Source: Bradyrhizobium lablabi
GTDB lineage: Bacteria > Pseudomonadota > Alphaproteobacteria > Rhizobiales > Xanthobacteraceae
DNA length: 64,000 nt
Assembly: GCF_018131005.1 (NCBI RefSeq)
Contig: NZ_JAFCJK010000002.1
Location: forward strand, 62,001-126,000
Direction: 5' to 3'
Position numbers and translations under genes: made by a program. How positions within the stretch are numbered: the first letter of the stretch is position 1; each line of letters starts with the position of its first letter. Below are positions 36,115 through 45,700 of this stretch, piece by piece. The notes beneath the pieces are model-generated. The model made no database searches. It was given only the letters and a program-made list of their open reading frames with translations, and was not told the origin of the DNA.

Positions 36115-36777
36115 TCACGCGTCGAGCTTCTGGGACCGGTACTCGGACATCTTCTGCGCCGCGATGATGACCTCGACCCGGTTCCTGGCCTGCATCTTCT
36201 GCATCAACTCGGTCATGTAGTGCTTGACCGTCTTCTCGGTGATGCGCAGCGTCGCGGCGATCTCCTTGTTGGTCATGCCGCGCAGCAGCAGCCGCACGAT
36301 CTGCCCCTCGCGCATGCTCAGCTTGATGGCCTCGGCGACGCGGTGGCGGACGTCTTTGTTGCGGAGCGCGTCGATCACCCGGGTGGCGAAGCCCTGGGTG
36401 ATGTAGGTCTCGTCCTTCAACACGGCCCGGGCGGCGGCCATCAATTCACACTCCGCTGAGCGCTTGAGGACGTAGCCGTGGGCACCGGCGTCGAGCGCCC
36501 GGACGGCATGGTCGACGCCGTGCTGACCGGTATAGGCGATGATCTTGATCGCGGGCATGGCGCCGCGGATGGTGCGGATGGCGGCGTAGGTCTCGTCTGG
36601 AACGGCCGGACTCAGAACCATCAGGCTGGGGACGTGAAGACGGGCCAGCTGGACCATGTCGGCCGCGCTGGATCCGGTGGCGACCACATTGAAATCGGGC
36701 GGGGCCGAAAGATAGGCGGTGAGAGCGGTCATCATCAAAGGCTGATCTTCGACAATCGCGATCGTAATATCGGTCAT
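36115..36777 (-). CDS. LuxR/NarL-type response regulator with atypical receiver
   Basis: A 220-residue two-domain protein. The receiver domain (residues 1-120) keeps the acidic pair in IVEDQP, the Thr in IIAYTG and the Lys in YVLKRS, but the phosphoacceptor position is Ser56 (SLMVLSPAVP) instead of Asp. The C-terminal LuxR-type helix-turn-helix is intact (SMREGQIVRLLLRGMTNKEI and TEKTVKHYMTELMQKM). It therefore probably acts without His-Asp phosphotransfer. It lies 227 bp downstream of the type I secretion genes on the same strand, with no partner kinase nearby, and may regulate them. Confidence 0.9.
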   Translation of the reverse strand: MTDITIAIVEDQPLMMTALTAYLSAPPDFNVVATGSSAADMVQLARLHVPSLMVLSPAVPDETYAAIRTIRGAMPAIKIIAYTGQHGVDHAVRALDAGAHGYVLKRSAECELMAAARAVLKDETYITQGFATRVIDALRNKDVRHRVAEAIKLSMREGQIVRLLLRGMTNKEIAATLRITEKTVKHYMTELMQKMQARNRVEVIIAAQKMSEYRSQKLDA

Positions 36778-37004
36778 TAACTCACTCCTGAAACGCTACG
36801 TCACAAATACCTGCTCCGTTTTTTTGAACGGTGATCAAATCATTGAGGAGAAAGCGAAAAGTTTAAGGCCACAAATCAAACATAATCCGCTAAATCCGTC
36901 TCCCTATCTTCGGAACGTATCGACTAAAATGCAGGCGGCAGATCGTCGCGGCCAGGTTGCCGGAAACTCAGTCGCCCGTTTCCAGTGGTGTGTACGGGCC
37001 ACGC

Positions 37005-38360
37005 TCAGCGCTCGCGGAAGGCGCGGGTCATTTGGTCGGTGAAGGGTTTTGCCAGATAGGAGGCCGCGGTGCGCTCTTGGGTGGAGACGAAAACCTCCGC
37101 CGGCATGCCGGGGACGAGCTTCAAACCCTTCTGCTGGACGAGGTCCTCTTCGGCCGGAAGCAGGCGGACATGGGCGATGTAGTGCTCCTGGCCGTTGGAC
37201 GGGTCGCGGGCCGAAGCCGGCGACACCATCGCGACCTTGCCCTTTAGCTCCGGTGTGGTGGTGCGGTTGAATGCGGAGAGGCGGATGCGCGCCGGCTGTC
37301 CGACCCTCACCTGGTCGATATCGGCCGGCGAGATCTTGATCTCAAACTTGAGATCCGCGTTCTCAGGCACCACGGTGGCGATCTTGGCCGCCGGGGTGAT
37401 GACGCCGCCCACCGTGTAGGCGAACAGTTCGTTGATGTAGCCGGAGGCCGGGGAGCGGATCTCGGTGCGCGACAGACGGTCCTCGATGGCGAGCTTGCGT
37501 TCCTGCAGTTCCGCGATGCGCGCCTCCACGGTGCGCAGCTCCTTCTGGGCCTCGGTCGAGGCGTTCTGGTCCACGGCGATGATCTGCAGGCGGATTTCGC
37601 TGGTCCGCACCTTGGCGCGGGCGATGCTCGCCTGGATCTCGCCCTGTTCGCCCATGATGCGCGCGTAGTCGCGCTGGGAGGTGTAGACGCGCTGGTACTC
37701 GACGATCTTGCGGTCGAACAGCGACTGCAGCTTCCCGCGCTCGGCGCCGACCAGCCCGATCTCCTCGATTTTGGCGGCTAGGCGGGCCTCCATGCCCCTG
37801 ATCTCCTCCCCGGTCTGGCCGATCGAGAGCTCAAGCTGCTCCTTCTGGCTGTCGCGGGCGGTCTTGTTGCCCGTGAACAGCCGGGCTTCGCCGTGGATCA
37901 CCGCGGGAGCGGTCGAGGGAAACAGGTCGTGAATGTCGGCGGGAAATTCGACCGAGGGCAGATTGTCGCGTTCGGCCACCAGGCGGGCGCGACGCCCCAG
38001 CGCCTCGACCAGCTGGGCGCGCACGATCAGATGCTCGGCCTTGATCTGGACGTCGTCGAGCGTAGCAAGCACCTGGCCTTCGCGGACTTGGTCGCCCTGG
38101 CGCACCGACAGCGTCTTGACGATGCCGCCGTCGCGGTGCTGCACCTCCTTGAGGTTCTGGTCGACCTTGACGGTCCCGGCGGCGACCACCGCGCCCTCCA
38201 GCATGGCCCAGGCCGCCCAGCCGCCGCAGCCGGCCACCAGCAGCGCGCTCAGCACCAGGCCGGCGAGGATGCGCGGCCACAGCCGGAGCGGCCGCTCGCG
38301 GGACAGGTTTCGCACGGGGTGCGGTTGCGGGGCGAATTCGAATGCGTCGACCTGCTTCAT
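37005..38360 (-). CDS. Type I secretion membrane fusion protein, HlyD family
   Basis: A 451-residue inner-membrane adaptor linking an ABC exporter to a TolC-type channel. I start at the ATG at 38360 (MKQVDAFEFAPQPHP), 11 bp after the RTX gene; the open frame continues upstream within that gene. One membrane helix (about residues 30-55) follows a short cytosolic segment, then a lipoyl-like half (VAAGTVKVDQN), a long coiled-coil region (about 110-290), the second lipoyl half (LSRTEIRSPASGYINELF) and a beta-barrel domain. The product matches the PrtE/HlyD class. The outer-membrane partner is not encoded here. Confidence 0.93.
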   Translation of the reverse strand: MKQVDAFEFAPQPHPVRNLSRERPLRLWPRILAGLVLSALLVAGCGGWAAWAMLEGAVVAAGTVKVDQNLKEVQHRDGGIVKTLSVRQGDQVREGQVLATLDDVQIKAEHLIVRAQLVEALGRRARLVAERDNLPSVEFPADIHDLFPSTAPAVIHGEARLFTGNKTARDSQKEQLELSIGQTGEEIRGMEARLAAKIEEIGLVGAERGKLQSLFDRKIVEYQRVYTSQRDYARIMGEQGEIQASIARAKVRTSEIRLQIIAVDQNASTEAQKELRTVEARIAELQERKLAIEDRLSRTEIRSPASGYINELFAYTVGGVITPAAKIATVVPENADLKFEIKISPADIDQVRVGQPARIRLSAFNRTTTPELKGKVAMVSPASARDPSNGQEHYIAHVRLLPAEEDLVQQKGLKLVPGMPAEVFVSTQERTAASYLAKPFTDQMTRAFRER

Positions 38361-38371
38361 GGCTTCTGCCC

Positions 38372-40858
38372 TCAGGAATGGAACGCTGCAAACTGCAGAT
38401 TGTGGTGTCCGGTGACCTCGATGGTCGTGACGTCGTCGTCGCCGGAGCCGTTGGCGACGTCGATCGCGGTGTACTTGCCGTCGGCGAGCTCCTCGAAGCG
38501 GAAGCGAACGGGCCGGACATGGTGGCCGCCGTCGTTCTGGTCGAGGTAGATCTGCTCGAACAGATCGGCGACCTGTTCCTTGTCGTCGCCGTCCTTGATG
38601 GTGATCTGGTAGGTGGCGGCGACGATCTTGTCGCCGACCGTGAAGTCGGTGATCTTCTTCACGACGTTCTGCTCCGAACCGTCGTCGCACTGGAACGTGA
38701 AGCAGTCGTTGCCGGCGCCGCCGGTCAGGACGACCGGTCCATTGCCGGCATGGATCACGTCGTCGCCCGAGCCCGCGATGATCTCCTCGAAGCCCTGGAT
38801 CAGATCCTTGCCGATCCCAAGTCCCGTCGCGGTGCCGTCGCGCAGGTCGATGGTGACGGTGATAGTGGTCTCGGAATAGTCCAGGACGTCGTTGCCCGAA
38901 CTGCCGTCGTAGCGGTCGTCGGCGCCGTCGGCCGCCGCCAGCACCACGTCGTCACCGCAGCCGCCGTTGACCACGTCCGATCCCGCGCCGTCGGCAATGG
39001 TGTCGTTTCCGGTGCCGCCGGCCAGCACGTCGTCGCCAGTTCCTCCCGTCAAGGTGTCGGCGCCGGCGCCGCCGGCGATAGTGGCCGCGGCGACGCCGGC
39101 CGCGATCGCATCGTCGCCTGCCCCGCCGAGCACGATGTCGAATTCCGCGACCACGTCCTCGCCGATGTCCTCGCCGGACGCCCGACCGGAGGCCAGATTC
39201 ACGTTTACCTTCCGGACGGCCGCAGCGTAGTTCAACGTATCCGTCCCGCCGCCGCCGGTCAGGGTGTCGTCGCCCGCGCCGCCCGTCACGACATCGTCGC
39301 CGGCGCCGCCGTCGATCGCAGCCGAGGCCGCTCCGGCCGTCAGGGTATCGTTGCCCGTGCCGCCGATCACGGTCTCGAATTCCGAAATCGCGTCCTCGCC
39401 GATATCCTCGCCGGAGGCCCGGCCGGTGGCCAGATTCACGTCGATGGCTCGCGTAGCCGACGAGTAGTCCAGGACGTCCTTGCCGGCGCCGCCGGTGTAG
39501 CGGTCGTCGGCGCCGTCGGCCGACGCCAGCACGATGTCGTTGCCCTCGCCGCCGGCGACGAGGTCCGCTCCGCCGCCGTCGGAAAGGACGTCGTTGCCGG
39601 TGCCGCCGTCGAGCGTGTCGTCGCCGGCTCCCGCCAGCAGGATGTCTCGGCCCGCGCCGCCGTCGAGACGGTCGTCGCCGTCCTCCCCCTGCAGCGTGTC
39701 GTCGCCGTCCTCGCCGAACAGGCGGTCGTCGCCGGCTCCGCCGAACACCACGTCGTTGCCCGCGCCTGCGAACACGATGTCGTTGCCGGCGCCGGCATAG
39801 ACCACGTCGTTGCCCGCGCCCGCCAGAATGTGATCGTCGCCGTCGCCGCCCGAGAGCCGGTCGTTGCCGCCGCGGGCGTCGATGCTGTCGTCGCCGCCGA
39901 GCGCCACGATGGTTTCGGCGCATTGGGTGCCGAGCAGGGTGTCGTCGCCCTCGGTCCCGAAGATCGGCGGCGCCTCGACCACGTTGAAGTAGGCCGTCTG
40001 CATCACGACGTGGGAGCCGTCGCTGATCGCATAGGTCAGCTTGACCTCGCCCAGCATGTCCGGGGTGCGGTCGAACTCCCAGCCGTCCGCGGTCCGGGTC
40101 AGCGTGCCGGAGGACGAATAGATGCCCACCACGGTGAGCCTGTCGCCGTCCGGATCGGTGGCGCCGGCCAAGAGCGCCGCCAACGATATGGCCAGCCCGT
40201 TGCAGGCCACGACGTCGGGAAGATGCACCGCGCCCGAAAGACGAGGCGCCCGGTTGCGGTGGTCGGGTGGCGGAGGATGGCGCGGGTGCCTGTCGTCACC
40301 CCCACCACGGTGGTCGGGTGGCGGAGGATCGCGCGGGTGCCTGTCGTCACCCCCTCCGCCACCCCCACCGCCCCCACCGGCCCCGCCTCCGCCAGGAGGG
40401 GCCTCGTGGCGCGGCTTCGGACGGTCGTCGTTGGCGGTCTTCGGGCTCTCGCCCGATCCTGTTTCGATCTTGGGCGGGTCGGTGCGTGACCGGGCGCTGA
40501 AATCGGTCGACCCGGACGAGGCGCGCTCCTCGTCGGCGCGGGCCGAAATCCTGACCTCGTCGGTCCGGCCGGACGAGGCCGCGGGCGCCTCCTCGGGTTT
40601 CGGCTCGGCGGCCGTCAGCACCTCCTCCTTGACCGTCTCCGGCTCGTCGCCGCCCGAGCCGCGGGGCTGGCCGCGGTCCTCGCTGGCTTCGAGCTTCACG
40701 GGCAGGAAGCTCTTGAGATAGGCCGAGCACGAGCCCACGATCAGCAAGAAGATCAGAGGGACGAAGCGGCGGCGGCGGTCGTCCTTCTCCTGGTAGTCTT
40801 CGCGGCCGGGGGCGGCCTCCTTCGCGCTCGAGCGGGTGGCCTGGACGTTGATCGTCAT
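38372..40858 (-). CDS. RTX calcium-binding protein with N-terminal membrane anchor
   Basis: An 828-residue acidic protein. The ATG at 40858 overlaps the ABC exporter stop by 4 bp (ATGA), so translation is coupled; the longer open frame upstream is only the exporter gene in another frame. Order of parts: basic N-terminus with RRRR (28-31), one hydrophobic segment (about 32-49; VGSC at 41-44 could be a weak lipobox), an acidic linker, a Gly/Pro-rich stretch with a 17-residue tandem repeat (about 154-201), a cadherin/VCBS-like beta domain (about 203-298) and many GGxGxDxxx nonapeptide repeats (from about 301). It ends EVTGHHNLQFAAFHS. A type I substrate with an N-terminal anchor is unusual; it could be a cell-bound RTX protein or an accessory of the exporter. 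Confidence 0.85.
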   Translation of the reverse strand: MTINVQATRSSAKEAAPGREDYQEKDDRRRRFVPLIFLLIVGSCSAYLKSFLPVKLEASEDRGQPRGSGGDEPETVKEEVLTAAEPKPEEAPAASSGRTDEVRISARADEERASSGSTDFSARSRTDPPKIETGSGESPKTANDDRPKPRHEAPPGGGGAGGGGGGGGGGDDRHPRDPPPPDHRGGGDDRHPRHPPPPDHRNRAPRLSGAVHLPDVVACNGLAISLAALLAGATDPDGDRLTVVGIYSSSGTLTRTADGWEFDRTPDMLGEVKLTYAISDGSHVVMQTAYFNVVEAPPIFGTEGDDTLLGTQCAETIVALGGDDSIDARGGNDRLSGGDGDDHILAGAGNDVVYAGAGNDIVFAGAGNDVVFGGAGDDRLFGEDGDDTLQGEDGDDRLDGGAGRDILLAGAGDDTLDGGTGNDVLSDGGGADLVAGGEGNDIVLASADGADDRYTGGAGKDVLDYSSATRAIDVNLATGRASGEDIGEDAISEFETVIGGTGNDTLTAGAASAAIDGGAGDDVVTGGAGDDTLTGGGGTDTLNYAAAVRKVNVNLASGRASGEDIGEDVVAEFDIVLGGAGDDAIAAGVAAATIAGGAGADTLTGGTGDDVLAGGTGNDTIADGAGSDVVNGGCGDDVVLAAADGADDRYDGSSGNDVLDYSETTITVTIDLRDGTATGLGIGKDLIQGFEEIIAGSGDDVIHAGNGPVVLTGGAGNDCFTFQCDDGSEQNVVKKITDFTVGDKIVAATYQITIKDGDDKEQVADLFEQIYLDQNDGGHHVRPVRFRFEELADGKYTAIDVANGSGDDDVTTIEVTGHHNLQFAAFHS
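40258..40354. repeat. 51-bp tandem repeat, two copies, inside the anchored RTX gene
   Basis: The unit beginning GGTGGTCGGGTGGCGGAGGA occurs at 40258 and again at 40309 with very few differences. It encodes a 17-residue Gly-Asp-His-Pro-rich unit (GGGDDRHPRHPPPPDHR-like). The period is a multiple of three, so copy number changes would keep the frame. Confidence 0.85.
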
Positions 40859-42627
40859 GCAGGCCTCCTGACGATCTTGGTCTCCGGAATCCTGGTCTCG
40901 GAAGGCGTGTCGGCCGGGGCGGCCGGGGCGGGCTGCAGGGCCGGGGTCATGATGTCCTGCTTCTTGCCGAAGGCGACCATGCGGCCGGCCTGGATGATGG
41001 CGACGAGGTCGACCGCGACCAGGGCGCTCGGCCGGTGCGCGATCACGATGGCGATGCCGCCGCGGGCGCGGACGCCCTCGATGGCGGCGGTGAGCGCGGC
41101 TTCGCCCTCGCCGTCGAGGTTGGAGTTGGGCTCGTCCATCACCACCACGAAGGGGTCGCCGTAGAGCGCCCGGGCCAGCGCGATGCGCTGGCGCTGGCCG
41201 GCGGAGAGCGCGCAGCCCTGCGGCCCCAGCCTGGTCCGGTAGCCTTCCGGCATCTTGACGATCATGTCGTGGACGCCGGCGGCCTTGGCGGCCTCGATCA
41301 CCTTGCGGTAGTCGGGCTCGGGTTCCAGGCGGCAGATGTTGTCCTCGATGGTGGCGTCCATCAGCGCGACTTCCTGGGGGAGATAGCCGATGTGCCGGCC
41401 GAGGTCGTCCTCGCGCCACTGGGTGAGGTCGGCGCCGTCGAGCCGGACGCTGCCGCGCAGCGCGGGCCAGATGCCGGTTAGCGCCCGCACCAGCGTCGTC
41501 TTCCCGCCGGCGGAGGGGCCGATGATGCCGAGGGCCTGTCCGGCCTCGAGCTCGAAGCCGACCTCGCTCAGCACCACCTGGCCGGATCCCGGCACGGCGA
41601 TGGTGATTTTCTCGACGGAGAGGCGCGCGGCCGGATCGGGCAGCCGCATCGGCTCGTCGGCGGCGGCGAGCGCGATCACGGTGTCGCGCAGGCGGTGGTA
41701 GGCCATGCGCGCGGCGATGAAGGCCTTCCAGTTGCCGATCGCCAGATCGACAGGCGCCAGCGCCCGGGCGGACGCGACCGAGACCGCAATGATGGCGCCG
41801 GCGGAAAGCTCGCCCTTGATGGCGAAATAGGCGCCGAGCCCGAGCAGGGCCGACTGCAGCATCATGCGGAGCACGCGCGAGACCGCGGCGAAGCTGCCGG
41901 TGATGTCGTTGGCCCGGGTCTGCAGGTCGAGATGCTCGGCATTGGCCTCGTTGAAGCGGCCGACGGCGCGGCCGGCGAAGCCCATCGCCTTGAGGACCTC
42001 GGCGTTGCGCGCGTTGCAGTCGGCGATGCCGTTGCGTTCCACCGCCGCCCTGCGGGTGGCGACGATCAGGCGCCGGGTCATAACCTCGCTTACGACGGTG
42101 AGCGTGACGAGGACCAGGGCGCCGGCGAAGGTCAGCGCGCCGAGCATCGGGTGGAGGAAGTAAATGAAGGCGAGGTAGATCGGCATCCACGGCAGGTCGA
42201 ACAGCGCCGAGGGCCCCTGGCTGCCGAGGAAGCCGCGTACCGTATCGACGTCGCGGCCGCGTTCCAGCGCCTCCGACGTGGAGAAGCCGAAGCGCGGCAT
42301 GTCGATGGCGACGCGGTGCGCCAAGGGGGCGATTTTGCGATCGATCCGGGCGCCGACCCGCACCAGCACCTGGGAGCGGACGACGTCGAACCCGCCCTGG
42401 AACAGATAGAGCCCGATCGCGAGCGCCGACAGCACCACCAGGGTGGGAATGCTGCCGCTGGTCAAGGCGCGGTCGTAGATCTGCATCATGTAGACAGAGC
42501 CGGTGAGCGCCAGCACGTTGATCATGCCGGAGATCACGAAGAGAAACAGGACGATGCCGCGGAAGCCGCGGGTCAGTTCGGCCAGGCGGCGGCGCTTGGC
42601 GGGGGTAAGCTCTTTCGACTTGGGCAT
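40855..42627 (-). CDS. Type I secretion ABC exporter, PrtD family
   Basis: A 590-residue fused membrane-ATPase exporter. It starts MPKSKELTPAKRRRLAELTR and has the PrtD-type membrane domain (FLFVISGMINVLALTGSVYM, YDRALTSGSIPTLVVLSA). The ATPase has Walker A GPSAGGKTT (about 370), signature LSAGQRQR (about 475) and Walker B VVVMDEPNSNLD. There is no N-terminal C39 or C39-like domain, as expected for exporters of RTX proteases and related cargo. It lies 97 bp after the giant peroxidase gene and is coupled to the RTX gene downstream. It should form the export complex with the HlyD-type protein at 37005-38360. Confidence 0.95.
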   Translation of the reverse strand: MPKSKELTPAKRRRLAELTRGFRGIVLFLFVISGMINVLALTGSVYMMQIYDRALTSGSIPTLVVLSALAIGLYLFQGGFDVVRSQVLVRVGARIDRKIAPLAHRVAIDMPRFGFSTSEALERGRDVDTVRGFLGSQGPSALFDLPWMPIYLAFIYFLHPMLGALTFAGALVLVTLTVVSEVMTRRLIVATRRAAVERNGIADCNARNAEVLKAMGFAGRAVGRFNEANAEHLDLQTRANDITGSFAAVSRVLRMMLQSALLGLGAYFAIKGELSAGAIIAVSVASARALAPVDLAIGNWKAFIAARMAYHRLRDTVIALAAADEPMRLPDPAARLSVEKITIAVPGSGQVVLSEVGFELEAGQALGIIGPSAGGKTTLVRALTGIWPALRGSVRLDGADLTQWREDDLGRHIGYLPQEVALMDATIEDNICRLEPEPDYRKVIEAAKAAGVHDMIVKMPEGYRTRLGPQGCALSAGQRQRIALARALYGDPFVVVMDEPNSNLDGEGEAALTAAIEGVRARGGIAIVIAHRPSALVAVDLVAIIQAGRMVAFGKKQDIMTPALQPAPAAPADTPSETRIPETKIVRRPA

Positions 42628-42682
42628 GTGACAGGTGCCATGTGATTGCGAGGAAAGCTGACAGGTTGACGGGAAAGCGGCG

Positions 42683-42713
42683 GGCCGGAACGGGAGGATC
42701 TCCCGTTCCGGCC
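42683..42713 (-). promoter_or_regulatory. Strong hairpin between giant RTX gene and ABC exporter gene
   Basis: A perfect 14-bp stem (GGCCGGAACGGGAG, 42683-42696, with CTCCCGTTCCGGCC, 42700-42713) and a 3-nt loop, 12 bp beyond the stop of the giant gene. On the minus strand it is followed by CGCCGCTTTCCC, with no proper T-run. It could be a weak terminator or a 3'-end stabiliser setting cargo and exporter levels differently. Confidence 0.6.
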
Positions 42714-42724
42714 GACTTGCGGGG

Positions 42725-45700
42725 CTAGAGCGTGACGTTGGAGCCGAGGTTCTGGTGTCCCGCGATCTCGATCTTGAAGTCGGCGGCGTTATTGCCGTCG
42801 ACGTTGCCCTGAATGACGGTGAACTCCTGGCCGTCGTGGGTGGCGTAGCTCACCGCGAGCTGCCCTGCGGCAGTGAAGGCCGCGTCGGACACCAGCGTGA
42901 AGCTCTGGTTGCCGTCGGCGGCGTAGTTGGCGTCGATGCCGCTCAAGTCGATCCGGTCGCCCGGTTCGAAGCCGACGATGGTGTCGCCGTTGGCCGCTTC
43001 CACCGAGTTGAAGCGGAAGGTGTCGTCGCCGAGCCCTCCGTTCATCACGTTGGCGGCGGTGCCGGCGACGATGACGTCGGCGCCGGAGCCGGTGGTGACG
43101 TTCTCGATGCCCCAGAGCGTATCGTTGCCGGTCTGGGAGCTCGAGGCGCTGCCGTTCGCCAGCGAGCCGGAGCCGAGGTTGACGGTGACCGACGCGCTCG
43201 CCACCGACATGTCGAGCGTGTCGATGCCCGAGCCGCCGGTGCCTTCGTCGCCGAAGTAGGCGTCGTTGCCGTCGTTAATGTCGGCCACGATCAGATCGTC
43301 GCCGGCACCGCCGAACACCGTATCGTCGCCAAATCCGGCGTTGATCAGGTCGTTGCCCTGATCGCCGAAGATGCGGTCCGCCCCGTCGTCGCCGTAGACG
43401 ATGTCGGCATCCGCGCCTGCGAACACATGGTCGTCGCCCGTTCCGGCGAAGATCACGTCCCGGCCGCTGCCGCCGGTGACGAAGTCGGCGCCCTCGCCGG
43501 CCGAGATCGCGTCGGCCCCGGCATTGCCGGCTGCGATGTCGTCTCCGGCCAAGGCGACGATCGTATCGTCGCCTTCCGTACCGACCAGCGTGTCGGCCTG
43601 CGGCGTGCCGGTCCGGACCACGCCGGTTGCCGGGGTTTCCTCGCCTTCGCCGCCGGTGGTCGGCGTTTCCTCGTCGTCGCAGTCGTCGTGCGGCGTCTCG
43701 TTCTCGTCTTCGTCCCCGTCAGGCTCCTCGGTCTGGAACTGGGGCGGCACGACGCCACTGAACGTGACCGAATGGGTCCCGTTCGAGATGGTCTTGGTGC
43801 CGTCCTGGTTCTCGACCAGGTGGTAGGTCGCCGGATCCGCGCCTGCCGGAAGCTCGATCACGTCCTCGGCCTGCAGCGCGCCGATGATGGTGTCGTTGCC
43901 GCCGTTGGACTTGAACACGATGCGATGGGCCGAGGTCAGGGCCGAGATGTCGATCGTGTCGTCGCCCGCGTCGCCATCGATGGTGATGGTGTTGAGGCGC
44001 AGGCTGGTCGGGGTGAAGTCGCCGATCACCTGGAAGGTGTCGCCGGCTCCCGCTCCGCCACCGGTCCCCGATGGATCGATGCCGTTGATGCGGATTTCCT
44101 CGATTTCGCTCAGTTCCGCGATCACCACCTGCGGCCCGAGTTCGCCCACGCCCCGTGTGATCACGATCTCGGTCGCCGCAGCCGAAGCGAAGCCCGCCGT
44201 GGCGGCCGCCGCCTTGGTGTAGATGCGGTACCATTCGGACGAGGCGTTGCCGTTGATCACGAAGGTGTCGCCCGCGACGCCTTCGGTGCCGCCGTTGACG
44301 ATGTCGCGGCCGTCGGTCGGAGCTGCCGCATTAGCGTTCCAGATGATTGTATCGTCGCCGCCACCACCGTTGACCGTGTCCACGCCGGCATTGAGCCCCG
44401 GCGCCGTGAAGTTGACCGCGAAGTTGTCGACGAAGAAGTTCTCGCCGGTTTCGAAGTTGCCGATCGCCCGGAACCGAATTGCGGAGTGCGCGGCATTCAG
44501 CGGCGCCGTGAAGTTGACGGTGCCGTTGGTGTCGCCGCCGAGCGTTCCCAGCAGCTGCCAGGTGGCGCCGTTCAGCGCCTCGACGGCAACTTGTTCGCCC
44601 GCATCGAGGTCGTCGCCTTCGTAGCTGAACGAGAGCGACGCGGCGGTGGCACCCGCCAGATTGATGGAACGCTGGATGATTTCGTCGCCATCGATGCCGG
44701 CGGCGAATTGGAGGCGGCCGCCGCTGATCTGGATGTCGCCTCCGGTCGAGCTGGTCGCCTCGCCGGCACCGGTCTCGGTCCATCCGGACGCGAACGCGAC
44801 CGTGCCGTCGCTGTTCAAGTACGACGCTGTTCCGAAGTTGTCGGCGTAGGCGCCGCTGTTGCTGCCGGCACCGCCGCTCAGCGTGTCGCTGCCGTCGTCG
44901 CCGTTGAGGGTATCCGCGCCCTCGCCGCCGTTGACCACATCGTTTCCGCCGCCGGCATTGACGATGTCGTTGCCACCGTTGGCGTTGATCGTCTCGGCAG
45001 CGCCGGTCCCGGTGAGCGTCTGGCTGGTGTCGGTGCCGTTGATCGTGAGCGTCGGCGCCGCTGCCGCAAGGATGTAGTCGGTCGCGTCGAGGGCGGCGAC
45101 CGTCGTGTTGTTGACCTGGATGCTGCCGATCGTCGCCAGGGCCGCGTCCCGGACGTTGAGCACCACGTTGGCGCCCACCTGGGTTGCGACGACGCGCGTC
45201 GCCAGGTTGGCGCTGGTGATGCCCAGGGCGCTGAGGTTGATCAGGTCCTGGCCGCCGCCATTCGGGTTCGAATCGAAGCCGACGATGGTGTCGGCGTCGA
45301 ACCCGGCGGCGTTGTAGAGGATGACGTCGTTGCCGTCGGTCACGGTGATCGCGTCGTTCCCGGCCCCGCCGACGATGGTGTCGTTGCCGCCACCGCCGTT
45401 CAGCTGGTCGTTGCCGGTGCCGCCGTCGATCAGGTCGGTGCCGTTGCCGCCATTGATGGCGTCGTCGCCGCCACCGCCGAAGATCTGGTTGTTGCCGCCG
45501 CTGCCGGTGATGGCGTTGGCGAGCGCGTTGCCGGTGCCGTTGATGTCGCCGCCGGTCAGCGTCAGGTTCTCGAACTCCGCACCGAGGGTATAGGAGATCG
45601 AGGACTGGACCGTATCGGTGCCTCCGAGGGCCAGTTCGGTCACCACGTCGCCGGCATCGTCGACGACGTAGGTGTCGTTGTCCGCGCCGCCCGCCATGAT

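Noticed and set aside
36829..36852. Short T-rich hairpin as terminator near the response regulator
   Set aside because: The stem (CCGTT/AACGG) is only 5 bp and the site lies upstream of the regulator, between it and the HlyD gene, with no proper terminator layout.
40859..42190. Upstream extension of the 828-residue RTX protein to about 1272 residues
   Set aside because: The extension lies entirely within the ABC exporter gene in another frame and is not protein-like; the ATGA overlap start is far better.
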